A stretch of 64,000 nt of DNA from Eriocheir sinensis (lineage: Eukaryota > Arthropoda > Malacostraca > Decapoda > Varunidae): assembly GCF_024679095.1 (NCBI RefSeq), contig NC_066529.1:5434366-5498365 (forward strand). The letters run 5' to 3'. The position numbers and the translations under genes are program-made. Positions 24,756 to 36,610 of the stretch are shown here, in pieces. The notes beneath the pieces were generated by a model. It was given only the letters and a program-made list of their open reading frames with translations, made no database searches and was not told the DNA's origin. Position 1 is the stretch's first letter. Every line of letters begins with the position of its first letter.

Positions 24756-25090
24756 GAAAACAAAAGGAAAGGAAAGGAAAGGAAAGGAAAGGAAAGGAGA
24801 GAAAACAAATGGAAAGGAAAGAAAAGGAAAGGAAAGGAAAGGAAAGTAAATGAAAGGAAAGGAGGAAAAAGAAAAGGAAAGGAAGGGAAAGGGAAGGAAG
24901 GAAAGGAAAGGAAAGGAAAGGAAAGGAAAGGAAAGGAAAGGAAAGGAAAGGAGGAAAAAGAAAAGGAAAGGAAAGGGAAGGAAGGAAAGGAAAGGAAAGG
25001 AAAGGTAAAGGAAAGGAAAGGAAAGGAAAGGAGAGGAACAGAAAGGAAATGAAAGAAACGGAAAGTTAAGGAAATGAACGGAAAGGGAAA
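24756..25090. repeat. (GGAAA)n pentanucleotide array
   Basis: About 330 bases of AAAGG units with GGA interruptions, entirely purine on the plus strand. Confidence 0.93.
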
Positions 25091-25368
25091 GAAAATAAAT
25101 CAGTATAGAAAATTAAGAGAGATTAGGGACAGAGAAAGGGAACAAGGACGAGGACGAGAAGAAGGAGGAGGAGGAGGAGGAGGAAGAGGAGGAGGAGGAC
25201 GAGAAGAAGAAGGAGGAGAAGGAGGAGAAGGAAAAACAGCGATAACTCAGGTAAACAGGAACAGGACGCAGGTGAATGTAAGTAAGTAACCTTGACAGCG
25301 ACTTTCACACGACCGGAATAAGGGAAGGTAATGGTGGGGGCTGGTAGGTGGGCACGCCCCTTCTTATT

Positions 25369-25370
<2 letters not shown>

Positions 25371-25420
<50 letters not shown>

Positions 25421-25600
25421 CTCATTCTCATTCTTTTTCTCATTTTCTTTCTCATTTTCTTCCTCATTTTCTTCCTCATTTTCTTTCTCATTTTCTTTCT
25501 CATTTTCTTCCTCATTTTCTTTCTCATTTTCTTCCTCATTTTCACTCTCATTTTCATTCTCATTTTCATTTTCATTTTCATTTTCATTCTCTCTCTCACT
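25371..25600. repeat. (CT)n followed by TTTTCTTTCTCA-type minisatellite
   Basis: (CT) to about 25415, then units of roughly 12-15 bases (cattttctttct / cattttcttcct) to 25600. Confidence 0.9.
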
Positions 25601-26483
25601 CAATACCTATGAATCACTAATTTTCTTTTTTCTTCATGTTGCTGATTTAAGGCCTTCGAGTCAGTCATTATTAACTATTACATTCTGTCAGCCTCCATCC
25701 ATACAACACATCCATCCATACAGCAACATTCAACATACAACAAAAGACCTAGTTACGTGCGCTTACCCTTCCACATACTCCTATTTTCACCTTCTACTTC
25801 CCCTTTCCATCATCTCTATGCACCTCCACCCTCTTCCCCACTACCCCATTGTTTTTATATTTCCTCTCTTCCATTTTCAATATCTCTATTTTTTTTCCTT
25901 TTATTCGCATTTATGATTCACGTCTTCACACTCGCCTCATGTCTTCCCTAATTAGCAGAGACAAGCGGAGAGTTAATTGCGTTCTCTTAGCAGACTCATT
26001 CACAAAGGCACGCGGGGCAAAAGGCAAGAAAAAGGAAATTGCAAAACAGGGGATAAAGAGAGGGAAAAGAAGGACGCGTCAGAGGAGGAGGAGGAGAAGG
26101 AGGACAAAGAGGAGGAGGAGAAGGCGAAGCACGACAAAGAGCAAGAAGAGAAGGATTACAAAAACGAGAAGGAAGAAGAATAGGAAGAGAAAAAAGGTGG
26201 TGGAGGCGGAAAAGGAGGGGAGAGAGGAAAATAAAGAGGAGGGAGAAGAGGAAAAGGAGGCAGACAAGATATTAGCTACACTAATAAGACCGGGTAGAGA
26301 CGAAACCAATTTAAATCTAGTGGAGCAATTAAAAAGGAAGGATAAAAAAAGAAACCCATAAACTCGAATTGGGAGCAAAATATGATTACAAAAATTACCC
26401 CCAAAAAAGAAAGAACGACGAAAAGGCAGTGAAATGAGAAGATGAGTGAAATAATTACTCTCTTGATGACTCGATGATGGGCT

Positions 26484-26573
26484 GGAGGAGGAGGAGGAGG
26501 AGGAGGAGGAGGAGGAGGAAGAGGAGGAGGAGGAGGAGGAGGAGGAGGAGGAGGAGGAGGAAGGAGGAGGAGG
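26484..26573. repeat. (GGA)n microsatellite
   Basis: About 30 units with a few GAA or AGG variants. Confidence 0.93.
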
Positions 26574-26780
26574 GGGGCAGCAAATCAACTCGGTGAAATG
26601 AGGCGTCACGGGTAACTTTTAGAATCGCTTCGTCTCTCTTGACACTAAGGAAGAAAAAGGTGATCCCAAGAGGCAGACAGACAGACAGACACGAGGGAAG
26701 GAAAGACAGACAGAGACGGAGACACCCAATTATGCTGAGGAGTGGATGGACGAACAGACAGACAGACAGAACTAGTGGCG

Positions 26781-26830
<50 letters not shown>
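26781..26830. repeat. (CA)n microsatellite
   Basis: About 24 units, flanked by GACA-type degenerate tetranucleotides (26680-26990). Confidence 0.93.
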
Positions 26831-26833
<3 letters not shown>

Positions 26834-27087
26834 TAACATAGGAAAGACACTGACGGACGGATTGAGAGATAGGAACACAAACAGATACAATAATAGAAAG
26901 ACAGAAGGATAGACAGACGAACGAACAGAAAGAGGAACAAAAGGGAGATTAATTAGACAGATAGAGCAAGAGGTACACTGTCTAACAAGAAGATGAGACA
27001 GACAGACAAATAAACGGAGGTTATATATTGACAGAGAGACAGATGAAGAAAAATAGGAGAAATGATATACTCAAGTGGTCGACGGCT

Positions 27088-27124
27088 CTCCTCCTCCTCC
27101 TCCTCCTCCTCCTCCTCCTCCTCC
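27088..27124. repeat. (CTC)n microsatellite
   Basis: About 12 units. Confidence 0.92.
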
Positions 27125-27267
27125 TACGTGTGAGAACAAACAGGGGGAAACAAAGCGAGCGTCGCAACGAGTGTCTCAGTAAATATTCAGGAGCTTCGGC
27201 TACCTGACTACGTGTGTCTAGCCTTCTGTGTATTTGTCTGCTCATTTCCTGTCGAGCTCCTTCAGTG

Positions 27268-27270
<3 letters not shown>

Positions 27271-27317
<47 letters not shown>

Positions 27318-27347
27318 GGGGTGTCCTTCAACTTTCAACATATTAAC

Positions 27348-27409
<62 letters not shown>
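27271..27409. repeat. (CT)n, spacer, (CT)n(CA)n
   Basis: CT at 27271-27315, CT at 27349-27367 and CA at 27368-27409. Confidence 0.93.
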
Positions 27410-27413
<4 letters not shown>

Positions 27414-27589
27414 ATATTTCTTCCCAGCCTCGTGATATTTTGTTTTTTTGATTATGCCTGTCACATCACTCATTCTTATCACTCACCAGCTTTGTTTACT
27501 TTTACATTTACTGGACAAAGTTCCTCGGCTGTTTTGCTTTCGTATTGTTTTTATATTAACGTGTCCCGGGCTGATTTTTATGTCTGGGT

Positions 27590-27605
27590 CTCTCTCTCTC
27601 TCTCG

Positions 27606-27675
<70 letters not shown>
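27590..27675. repeat. (CT)n microsatellite
   Basis: About 42 units with two CG interruptions. Confidence 0.95.
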
Positions 27676-27677
<2 letters not shown>

Positions 27678-28429
27678 CTTAATAGGAATAGTAGCGAAAG
27701 TATTCTCATTAGGTTTTCTTATAGACATTTATTTTTTGCTCGACGTCCGTGATGTTCCTCCTGTGACTGAGATAGTGGACCTCGGGAGAGGATGAATAAT
27801 CTAGTGGTAGGAGGAGGAGGAGGAGGAGCAGGAGGGAGGGAGGAAGATAACAGATACATGGTGGGGCACGGAATAGAGAGAGAGAGAGAGAGAGGGAGTA
27901 AATGAAGGTGTGAGAGGGAGAAGTGGAAGGAAGTGAGTGGTTAGAGTTGGAGAGAAGAGAAGATGAGGGACTTAAAAGGTTGTTGGTGAAACTAAAAATA
28001 AAAAAAAGGAAAAAATACTAATTATTGCTCGACCTTGATCTATCGCGCTCATACATCAGGTTCGACGGGCGGAGAGACAGGTGGACAGGTGTGCAAATAT
28101 TCGCCTCAGGTAGGGGGGGGGGTGCAGGTAATATCAGCCCTCACTGCACAGCTCATTTTATTTGAACCATCTAATTACACGACAAGACCAACGTAACTCA
28201 TCTGTCTGACCACAATTTAAGTCTTTTTTTTTTTTTTTTGCGCTGTAGGTAGTGAAAGTACCATTGAGCTTTTTTTTTTTTATTTGCCTTTTACGTCCAT
28301 TCATTCTTACATCACAGTTGCATCAAATGGACGACTCCCGTGTTGGCAGCAAAAATGAATGGGCTAATGGAACATGTACAATGGAGCACTCACTAATTCG
28401 TATTGCCATTGGTATGCAAGCTTCGTTCT

Positions 28430-28590
<161 letters not shown>

Positions 28591-28689
28591 ATAATGCAAA
28601 TATAATTCATGTGCAGGCGGGGAATTCAATGTTATAGCCAGGCAGAACATTCATCGACTCCCCTCTTCTTCCCTTGCATTGCCCTGCCT

Positions 28690-28808
28690 ATTCTTTTGAT
28701 TCTTTTTTTTTTTTTTTAGGAGCAGCGAGTAGCGGGCTTTTTTTATTATTGTTTCTTTTTTTTGTGCCCTTGAGCTGTCTCCTATGTTGTAAAAAAAAAA
28801 AAAAAAAA
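28690..28808 (+). repeat. Dispersed repeat family A, copy 2
   Basis: The fullest copy. It includes a leader TTTTGATTC plus a T run before aggagcagcgagtagcgggc, and ends in a long A run after gtctcctatgttgt. Confidence 0.85.
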
Positions 28809-28875
28809 CTCCCCGGGTATGCCAGTTTCGATCTCCTTGAAAGCGTGCATGTCTGGTGCTGTTGTCCACCTCAAA

Positions 28876-29095
28876 GCAATTGACAGGCATAGCAGAGAGG
28901 GACTTCCCATCCTTTCTCTTGCCTCTTCGCGCCTTGTCGTGCTGCCTCGGGTACGTTGGCAGACTTATGATCTGCCTCACTGTAATTGACGCGCAGGGCA
29001 GAGGGGGACTTCCCACCCTCTCCCCTGCCCCTTCTCGCCTCGTCATGCCTGCCTTGGGTATGACGGCTTCGTTTGAGGGGCGTGTGTTTGTTGTG
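28876..29095 (+). repeat. Two-copy tandem duplication, about 106-bp period
   Basis: aattgacaggcatagcagag / aattgacgcgcagggcagag and gacttcccatcc / gacttcccaccc, each followed by gccttgtcgtgctgcctcgg-like sequence. Starts soon after the A run of dispersed repeat A copy 2. Confidence 0.75.
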
Positions 29096-29319
29096 CCCCA
29101 CATTAGACGACGCCAGACCCGTTTTATCCAGGTTAGGTTAGATTAGGGGCCACTTTTTCCCACTATCACATACTTGCACAACGTTGAAGTTCATTTTTTA
29201 CACCGGCGGCAGTTGTTTCATAAAAGCGAGAGAACAGGATGCGTTACGTCAGGTTAAAGTGGGCGACCTGTTGTCTAGTTGAGATTGTTACTTTTTTTTC
29301 TTTTCTTCTTTTTTTGCAG

Positions 29320-29378
29320 TCTATGATTTGTTGCGAAGAGCAGCAGCAGAAGGCGCGCTTAGTTGCCAGAAGCGGCAG
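29320..29378 (+). other. Candidate internal exon (unsupported by homology)
   Basis: A long T-rich tract ending in gcag at 29319 precedes 59 bases that end in cggcag, followed by gtgagg. A second donor-like cag/gtatgt follows 15 bases later. Two frames are open; one reads YDLLRRAAAEGALSCQKRQ. Splice signals are strong by eye, but there is no recognisable domain and no proven partner exon, so this could be chance. Confidence 0.25.
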
Positions 29379-30235
29379 GTGAGGGTTCAACAGGTATGTG
29401 AGTGTTACAGAACTTTAATTAGCACGTTGCATTTTACGTATTACTTGATGTTCATGCGTGGAATTTACTTTCTCGGACAACAAACACATACTTAAGACGG
29501 CAAAAAAGAGAATGAATGACAACTACACATGATGTATTTTAATTTTAACTGTAAATGGCGTATGTTTTAAGCCGCTTTCATATTACCTTGTGTTCTGGAA
29601 TGGAATTTACTTTTTCAGCTGACTGCGCAACAACACTTAAACAATAAAACAAAGAATGAACGAAATACTATACATGATCCACTTAAATTCTAACTGTAAT
29701 TGCCGCATGTTTTAAACCGCTTTCATATTACTTTGTGTACTGGGATGAACTTCAGTTTTGGGGCGACTGTACAACAAACAATCACTTTGCCCACATTGAA
29801 ACGAAGTAATTAAACGCCACATACCACATACCACATGCCATATGCCTGCAAATCCTGTTCTTGTACATTGCCGTGAACACACACACACACACGCGCGCGC
29901 GCAGACCTAGCGCCAAAAGAAAACATTTACACATTTAAACCACCCAATTAACATAGACAAGCCATGAACATTGCGATATATACCGGCCAGTCCTGTTCCT
30001 GCATCATGGCGAACGTCTAAACTTCTTACATCATTTCGTTGCAAGCACTATTATATCAGAGAATAGTTTGACCCTAGAAAATGAGGCTGACAAGATATTA
30101 AGAATTCAAAGATAGTACAAGTTGCAGTAGTATAAATAATCTCTCACTCTCACACTCTCTCCCTCTCCCTCTTCCTCTCTCTCTTCGTACATAGGTCATT
30201 AGGTGAGACTGAAAAACAGCGCTCTTCAGAGAATG

Positions 30236-30655
30236 CCCTCCAAGAAGGAAAAAAAGAGAGGAGAGAGAAGAAGAGAGGAGAGGAATGGAAAGGAGGGGAA
30301 ACAAGACAAAAAAGAGGGGTGGAGGGGAAAGGAGGGGAAAAGAGCAGAGAAAGGTGAGAAAGAAAAAAGAGAGGAGAGAGAAGAAGAGAGGAGAGGAATG
30401 GAGAGGAGGGGAAACAAGACGAAAAAGAGGGGTGGAGGGGAAAGGAGAGGAAAAGAGCAGAGACAGGTGAGAAAGAAAAGAGAGAGGAGAGAGAAGAGAG
30501 GAGAGGAATGGAGAGGAGGGGAAACAAGACGAAAAAGAGGGGTGGAGGGGAAAGGAGGGGAAGAGAGCAAAGAAAGGTAAGATGAGGAAAGTGAAGAGAG
30601 GAAAGAAGGAGGAGAGGGAGAGAAGAAAGGAGAGGAGAAAAGGAGAGAACCTAAA
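30236..30655. repeat. Polypurine minisatellite
   Basis: About 420 almost purely purine bases on the plus strand. The segment ggaggggaaacaagac recurs three times at about 105-115-base spacing, each followed by aaaaagaggggtggagggg. Confidence 0.85.
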
Positions 30656-30904
30656 CTAAACAATTCTGTCTCTCCTCTCCCTCTCTCCCTCTCTCTCTCT
30701 CAAGGTGACGTTAGACCGTAGGTGAGAGACGGGCATCGAACGGGTGGTGAAAATAACGGGCGTGTGTGAAGGTTGGGACCGGAACTGAAGGAAAAGAAGG
30801 GAAAGGCAAGGTTGTGAGGGGCAAGGCGAGGATAAGGAGAGTCGTGTTCAGTGTCAGTTCCACGTCAATGATTTCTTGCATTTCGCCCTTCATTGTTTCC
30901 TGTG

Positions 30905-31460
30905 TTCAGCTATTTCTCTCTAAAGGTGTTTATGGTAAGGATGGCAAGGATTAGGATGTGCAGGCAAAGTAAGTAGATGGAAATAATTTGTTCGAAGTTA
31001 TTGGTTTCTCACATTAATTCGTCTCTCTCTTTATAGCGCCTGTCATTCTTCTGTTATCAGCTTTTTTTTTTTTTTCCTCTCTCTCTCTCTCTCTAAAGGT
31101 GCTGATGGTGAAGATGGCAAGGATTAGGATGTGCAGGCAAGGTGAGTAGATGGAGATAATTTGCTTGAAGTTATTGGTTCCTCACATTAATTCGTCTCTC
31201 TTTATAGCGCCTGTCATTCTTTTATCATCAGCTACTTATCCCTATAGGTGCTGACGGTAAGGATGGCAAGGATTAGGATGTGCAGGCAAGGTGAGTATAT
31301 GGAGATAATTTGTTCGAAGGTATCGGCTCCTCACATTAATTCGTCTATCTCTTTATAGCGCCCGTCATTCTTTTGTTATCAGCTTTTTTTCTCTCCCTAA
31401 AGGTGCTGAGGGTAAGTAAGGCAAGGGATTAGGATGTGAATGAAAGGTGAGTATACGGAG
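30905..31460 (+). repeat. Four-copy tandem array with an exon-like core
   Basis: The segment ggcaaggattaggatgtg recurs with its 3' ends at 30960, 31133, 31282 and (diverged) 31438, so periods are 173, 149 and 156 bases. Each unit has a pyrimidine tract, an AG (AAAG or TAG), a 43-46-base core, and a GT-starting donor-like sequence (gtgagt in copies 2-4). Between cores lie shared cctcacattaattcgtct and tatagcgcctgtcattctt. It may be tandemly duplicated exons or a plain minisatellite. Confidence 0.7.
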
Positions 31461-31977
31461 AAGAGGATGTTAGTATTGCTGTTGTTTTTTCCTTTTTTTC
31501 TCATTCTTTTCTGGTCCTCATTTTCTTGGTCAGGCAAACTAAACCATACCATTAAAACTTCTCTCTTTTTCTCTCATGTTTCATCTTTCACAACCTCGTT
31601 TATTTAGCCGCTTATAGTCAAGATTTCGTAACGCATATTTATTTATTTATCATGTTTCTTTTATTTACTACATCCGAACTTTCCCTTTACCTTACTGTTT
31701 AGTTACCCATACTCATCCTTTTCTGACCTACTTTTTCCCTCCCCTAGATGCCAACAGTCTACGCCTTCTACGCTCTCCGACGAATTACATAACCTTCCCA
31801 TCTCCGTCCGCAACCAAACATTTCCAATTTTTTTCCCCTTGACCTAAGTACCTATTTCCTGCACCCCTTTCCATTTCCGTAAGCATATCACCGCCATCAT
31901 TTCCTCGGTAGCAGCCCTCGTCCTGTAGCGGTAGTCGCCTCGGGCTAACAAAAGAGCCACGGCCACACTCGGTTTCA

Positions 31978-32175
31978 GGCCCATATTCCCAAACATTTCG
32001 AGGCTTCTGTAGAGACTGTGTTAGTATTCCCATGGGTAGTTTCATGAGCTAAGTGATAGTTTGACAAGGGTTCTGCACCATGAATGTAGAAAACAGCCAT
32101 GAGAACTTGACTAGTCTCCTTTGTGACCTTTGGAAGTATTTGTTGTGGGAGCCAAAAGCGTCTCGGGAAGGAGGA
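31978..32175 (+). repeat. Dispersed repeat family B, copy 1
   Basis: About 200 bases sharing with the other copies: attcccaaacatttcg, gggtagtttcatga, ttctgcaccatgaat, gtgacctttggaa and a terminal gcgtct. No coding potential seen. Confidence 0.7.
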
Positions 32176-32196
32176 GCGAGCCACTGACAGTCAGCA

Positions 32197-32366
32197 AAAA
32201 GAGTATTGAACACCCAAGGGTCGACTGAATGGAATATGAGTGAAATCTAAAACCATGGTGTTGTGTTGTCCAGCCATAGGTATTCCCTTAATCAACACAA
32301 CACCATATTTATAGATTTTCCCTATATTCCATTCAGTATAACCGTGGGTGTTCGATACTCTTTATG
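32197..32366. mobile_element. Fold-back (MITE-like) element
   Basis: Two arms of about 70 bases are imperfect inverted repeats separated by about 25-30 bases. The left arm begins aaagagtattgaacaccc, and the right arm ends gggtgttcgatactcttt. Inner arm ends are ggtgttgtgtt and aacacaacacc. Arm identity looks to be roughly 80 percent. No transposase is nearby and I could not define a target-site duplication. Confidence 0.65.
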
Positions 32367-32761
32367 TCGACTATACTGGCCCTGATACTGGCCACATAGG
32401 AAGCTCTCCACGCCCCCCTCCGCGCCAGGCGATTAATGTCCAGCGGAGGAGAGCCGGGCAAGACAAACTGGGCGGCTCGAGTGACCCTGGAGAGCCTTTG
32501 TTTCTGTCCACGCGGCTCTCACTCACTGTACAGAAAGAAGGCGAGGCATGGAAGCGAGGAAAGGAAGAGAGACGAGGAGAAAAGGTGTAGAGGGGAGGCG
32601 TGTAGGGGAGGAGTGCAGGGGAGGCGTGGAAGGGGAGGCGTGGAGGCGAGTGGTGGCAAAGCGGGTTTAATTAACACATGGCTCGTACCTTTACCTTTCA
32701 CCTTACCCTCCACCTTTCCACCTCGAGCACAGGTTATCCAGCCCCCCTCAGACTCTTCCTA

Positions 32762-32808
<47 letters not shown>
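32762..32808. repeat. (CT)n microsatellite
   Basis: About 23 units; C/T-rich DNA continues to about 33340. Confidence 0.93.
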
Positions 32809-32810
<2 letters not shown>

Positions 32811-33435
32811 GTTAGTTCCTACGTGACCTTCCTACCTTTCGCCTACAGATAATTTTTTTTGTTCTCGTCCCTTTCATCTTTCACTCGTAAAATACAGCTA
32901 AAGGCAACATGCTCTTCGATTCTCCTTCCCTGTCACTCTTCCTTCCTCTCTCACTCCCTTTCGTTTCCTCCCCGCCACAGACAACATCAATTTCCTTCTC
33001 CCTCCTTTTGCCAGATTCACTTCCCGTCCTCCGCTTCCCCTCCCCTACCTCCATGCATTCCCGCCCTTCCCCCTTTCCTCCATGCATTCCCGCCTCTTTT
33101 TTTTTCCTCCGTATGCAACAGTCTCCGTTTTTCTTACTCTTTTACTCTTATTTCCTCTCTCTCTTTCATTTTCCCTACACCACATACAACAACATCCTTT
33201 TCAGCTGTCCCTCCCTTCTCTCGTAACACTCCATTCTCTTTTTCGCTCTCACTCTTCCTTCTTTCCTTCTATTTTTCCTCTCCTACCACAGACATATGTT
33301 TTCCTGCCTTCCACTCTCTCCTGCCTCCCCCCAAACACAAACACGTGCTCGCCCTCCCACTAATGACCCAATACGCTGCTCCATCGCTCACGGGGAGGCA
33401 CAGAGTAATCCCAGTGCTTGCGTCTCTCTCACCAG

Positions 33436-33533
33436 GAAACCCACACTTTGGCCCTAATGGTAGTGGTCAGGGCGGGGCCGGGAGGGTAGAGGGCGGGGCA
33501 GCGCTTGGAGGAGGAATGCAAGCTTCAATTTAG
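33436..33533 (+). other. Candidate terminal exon, glycine-rich (unsupported by homology)
   Basis: The acceptor-like tctctctcaccag ends at 33435. In phase 1 it reads NPHFGPNGSGQGG, continues Gly-rich, and ends MQASI and TAG at 33531-33533. An AATAAA lies 38 bases beyond at 33572-33577. Non-repetitive codons, stop and poly(A) signal fit a last exon, but no upstream exon is established. Confidence 0.25.
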
Positions 33534-33844
33534 ATACCCACACCTCTGCTCTTGCCGGCTGGGATGAAAGGAATAAATGTTTGAGAAGGAGCTCGTGTGG
33601 TTTTACGCTTTTTTTCTTGGCTGTTTTGTTTTTTATGTCCCTTCCCGATCACAGGTGTCTGGTTGTTCCCTCTGATTAGCAAGTAACTGGGCGGCGTCGC
33701 ACCTGTGTTCTTGCCGGCCCGTGCAGGTGTAGCAAAGTTCACTGATTCAATAACCAATCCAACTCAAAAAATCGTATAATTAATGATTGAATGAATGCAT
33801 GGAAAAATAAATAGTTACTGACATTACCAACACCACCAACACCA

Positions 33845-34014
33845 CCATCACTACTACTACTACTACTACTACTGCTACTACTAAAACCTCCCAGAAATCA
33901 ACAGGAAAGAGTGTAGAGATCGAAACAATTGCAAAATTAGCCATAAAATTTACCCAAACACAACCTCCATAACTCGTTCGTTCGTTCGTTCGTTCGTTGA
34001 TGAGGTTTCAGATC

Positions 34015-34082
<68 letters not shown>

Positions 34083-34149
34083 TAATTAGAAACAGTTTCG
34101 TAATACATTTTTAAACTATTCTATCAGTAAACAGCATTGCGTAATCCTT

Positions 34150-34190
<41 letters not shown>
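33845..34190. repeat. Cluster of (ACT)n, (GTTC)n, (CTA)n and (CA)n
   Basis: ACT at 33848-33880, GTTC at 33976-33998, CTA at 34017-34082 and CA at 34151-34190. Confidence 0.92.
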
Positions 34191-34192
<2 letters not shown>

Positions 34193-34377
34193 TATAAGCC
34201 TTCGCGCCGTGGTCACTTTCACAATTAGATAACAGAAACTGCACCGTCAGAGATTGTACATAAATTAAGCACCTGGAGGTATTAAGTTCTGCATGACGTA
34301 ATTTAGTGCTGTTGTGTATAATTATCACTATTGTTGTAGGTGGTGTTGTTTTATTGTTGCTGTCCTTGTTGTTCCTG

Positions 34378-34450
34378 CTGATGGGAGAGGGAGCAAAGTA
34401 AGAGGGAGCGAAGTGAGAGGGAGCGTAGTGAGAGGGAGCGAAGTGAGAGA
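34378..34450. repeat. Short GAGGGAGCGAAGTGA minisatellite
   Basis: Four copies of a 15-base unit, agtgagagggagcgt/gaa, in tandem. Confidence 0.8.
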
Positions 34451-34789
34451 GGTGGTATTGGATGTATATGGCGGTGAGGGAGTGAAAACAAATGTAACAG
34501 AATCGGTAGTGGCGGTGGTGGAAGTAAACAGGAAAGTCTTGGAGTTAGGAGGCATTTCTATTGGTGTATATATATAGTGGGGGAGACTGGGGAAGAGGTA
34601 ATATTTAGGTAGCGGTGGTGATGGTGGTGAATGTGAACCAAAAACGTATGGGAAGGAGGCAGCGATTACAGTAGTTGTGGTGGGAGGAGAAGAAGGATAG
34701 CCATGGTGGTGATGGTGGTGGTGAATATGAACCAAGAAAAAACATATTGGGTGAAGGTAGCGATTATAGTAGTGGAGGGGAAAAGAGAA

Positions 34790-34980
34790 AAATAGGGGCA
34801 GTGGTGGTGGTGATGGTGGTGGTGGTGGTGGCTGTGGTAGTGGTGGTGGTGGTGGTGGTGAAGGTGAATATAAAGCTAAAAAAAAAAAATGGTAGAGTGA
34901 AGGTTGAGATTATCATGAAAAGAGTAAAAAAAAGAGAGAAAATAAGGATGGTCATGATGGTGGTGGTGGTGGTGGAGGGA
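34790..34980. repeat. (GGT)n imperfect tract
   Basis: Mixed GGT/GAT/AGT units at 34800-34862 and again at 34955-34978. Confidence 0.88.
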
Positions 34981-36540
34981 AGGGTACAATCTGGAAGGCT
35001 GCCAGGTGGGTGGATCAAGCAATACTCCACCCTCCTATTGTGCTCCCCTTCAAACAGACAGACCCCCAGCGCAATGCTCCACCCCAAAAGTTCACCGCAC
35101 TCTGGTCAGGTCACGCCCACAACCACGCCCACACACACAAACACACACACAGATGGCAGGTCAGGGGTCAGCACAGTTATTACTAAGAGGTCACTTCGGG
35201 CGGAGTTTCGGGTCACGATTATCAGCGGGAAGACCCTGGGCGGTACACTCGAGGATAAAACCTTCACACCACTGTAACCGCAACGCGAGTCCCCGGCGCA
35301 CGCAAGGCTCTCCAGTATATTGAATGAGAAAATGAAGGTAAATACAGGACCATATTATAAGCGAAAGGTGAAAAATAAATATCCATCGCCTCGGCATCAA
35401 TAAGGTAAGATCGTGATTTTCCAGGATTGCGAATATTGAAAAAGGAGGAAAAAACGAAAACATTGTGGAAACACGTAAAGAGAAAAATGAAACAGAAAAG
35501 CTAAGGATAAAAAAAACGTAAAAATAAAATAATAAAAATTAACGCTTATAAAAAGAGAAAAGCTAATGAAAGTAGTATTATAAGAATCCGTGAAAAGAAA
35601 ATTTGGCAAGAAAAGCTCAAAAGAAAAGAGGAAAGGTAACGAAAAGAGTATTATCGAATCCCATTAAAAAGAGAAGTTAACAAGAAAACCAAAGAAAAAG
35701 AAAAAAATAAACAAAAAAGAGAAAAGGTAAAAAAAAGTATTATCGGAACACGTGAAAAGAAAAATCAACCAAAAAAAAGGCAGAAACAAAATACAAATAT
35801 TCCAGACAAGAAAGAAAAATAGTCCATACCAACAGCGTGGCGTGATACCCTCCTGTACACGCGATCCTTGCCACTACAAATTAACGAAAATCGAAGGCAA
35901 AATTTCATCGGAACACAATAAAACTCCGAGAAAATATCGTACCACCAAAAAAGTGTAAGGTGAATATTCCCCAGGCCACGTGATGCCTTTTAATATCAGA
36001 TAACAAAAACGATAGGGGTGGAAATAGCATCACCACGCACGAACCTTCAATAAATAATGATCGTCCAGAGCGATTATAATCTCCGATCTTACTCCAACGA
36101 CGCACAGGGTAGATCCAACTCTATTTCGTTTCAATGCTGTCCAACTTCCTAATGCAAGAGTTAACCAGTATCCTTTCTCCACTCCCACTACTTTCGTCTG
36201 TACCTCTTATCCATTATATCGTAAACCCTTTCATTAGAAGATATCAAAGCAATTATCCAACCAGACATGAACATTTATTTTCTTTATTCCTTTTTATTAA
36301 TACATCATCGTACTGCGGCTTATTTATTTTTATTATTTTTATCATCCTTGGCCTGTCTCCTTCCCTGTAAAAGAAGCGAAAATAATAACAACCAGAGAGG
36401 CTACAAATTCATAGCAAAATAAGAAAGATAAATCACAGAGAAACACACAGAGGACAAGTAATACTGATGAGAGAGAAATCAAAACAGTATCTACAATTAA
36501 AAGCAAACACACTATTTCCGATCCACTAATTACCTCCGTA
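34981..36540. other. Non-coding interval
   Basis: A-rich and G/A-rich unique DNA with many aaaagaaaa variants (35440-35960). No gene, RNA or clear mobile element seen. Confidence 0.6.
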
Positions 36541-36544
36541 TCCG

Positions 36545-36610
36545 CATCCTCCTCCTACTCCTCCTTCTCCTCCTCCTCCTCCTCCTCCTCCTCCTCCTCC
36601 TTCTCCTCCT
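36545..36610. repeat. (CTC)n microsatellite
   Basis: About 20 units with CTA/TTC variants. Confidence 0.92.

Noticed and set aside
30905..31460. A CRISPR-like array, from regularly spaced repeats
   Set aside because: Periods vary (149-173), the spacers are themselves repeated, and the genome is eukaryotic; tandem duplication explains it.
31785..32184. Small minus-strand frames at 31785-32184
   Set aside because: They overlap dispersed repeat B and show no domain or conserved pattern.
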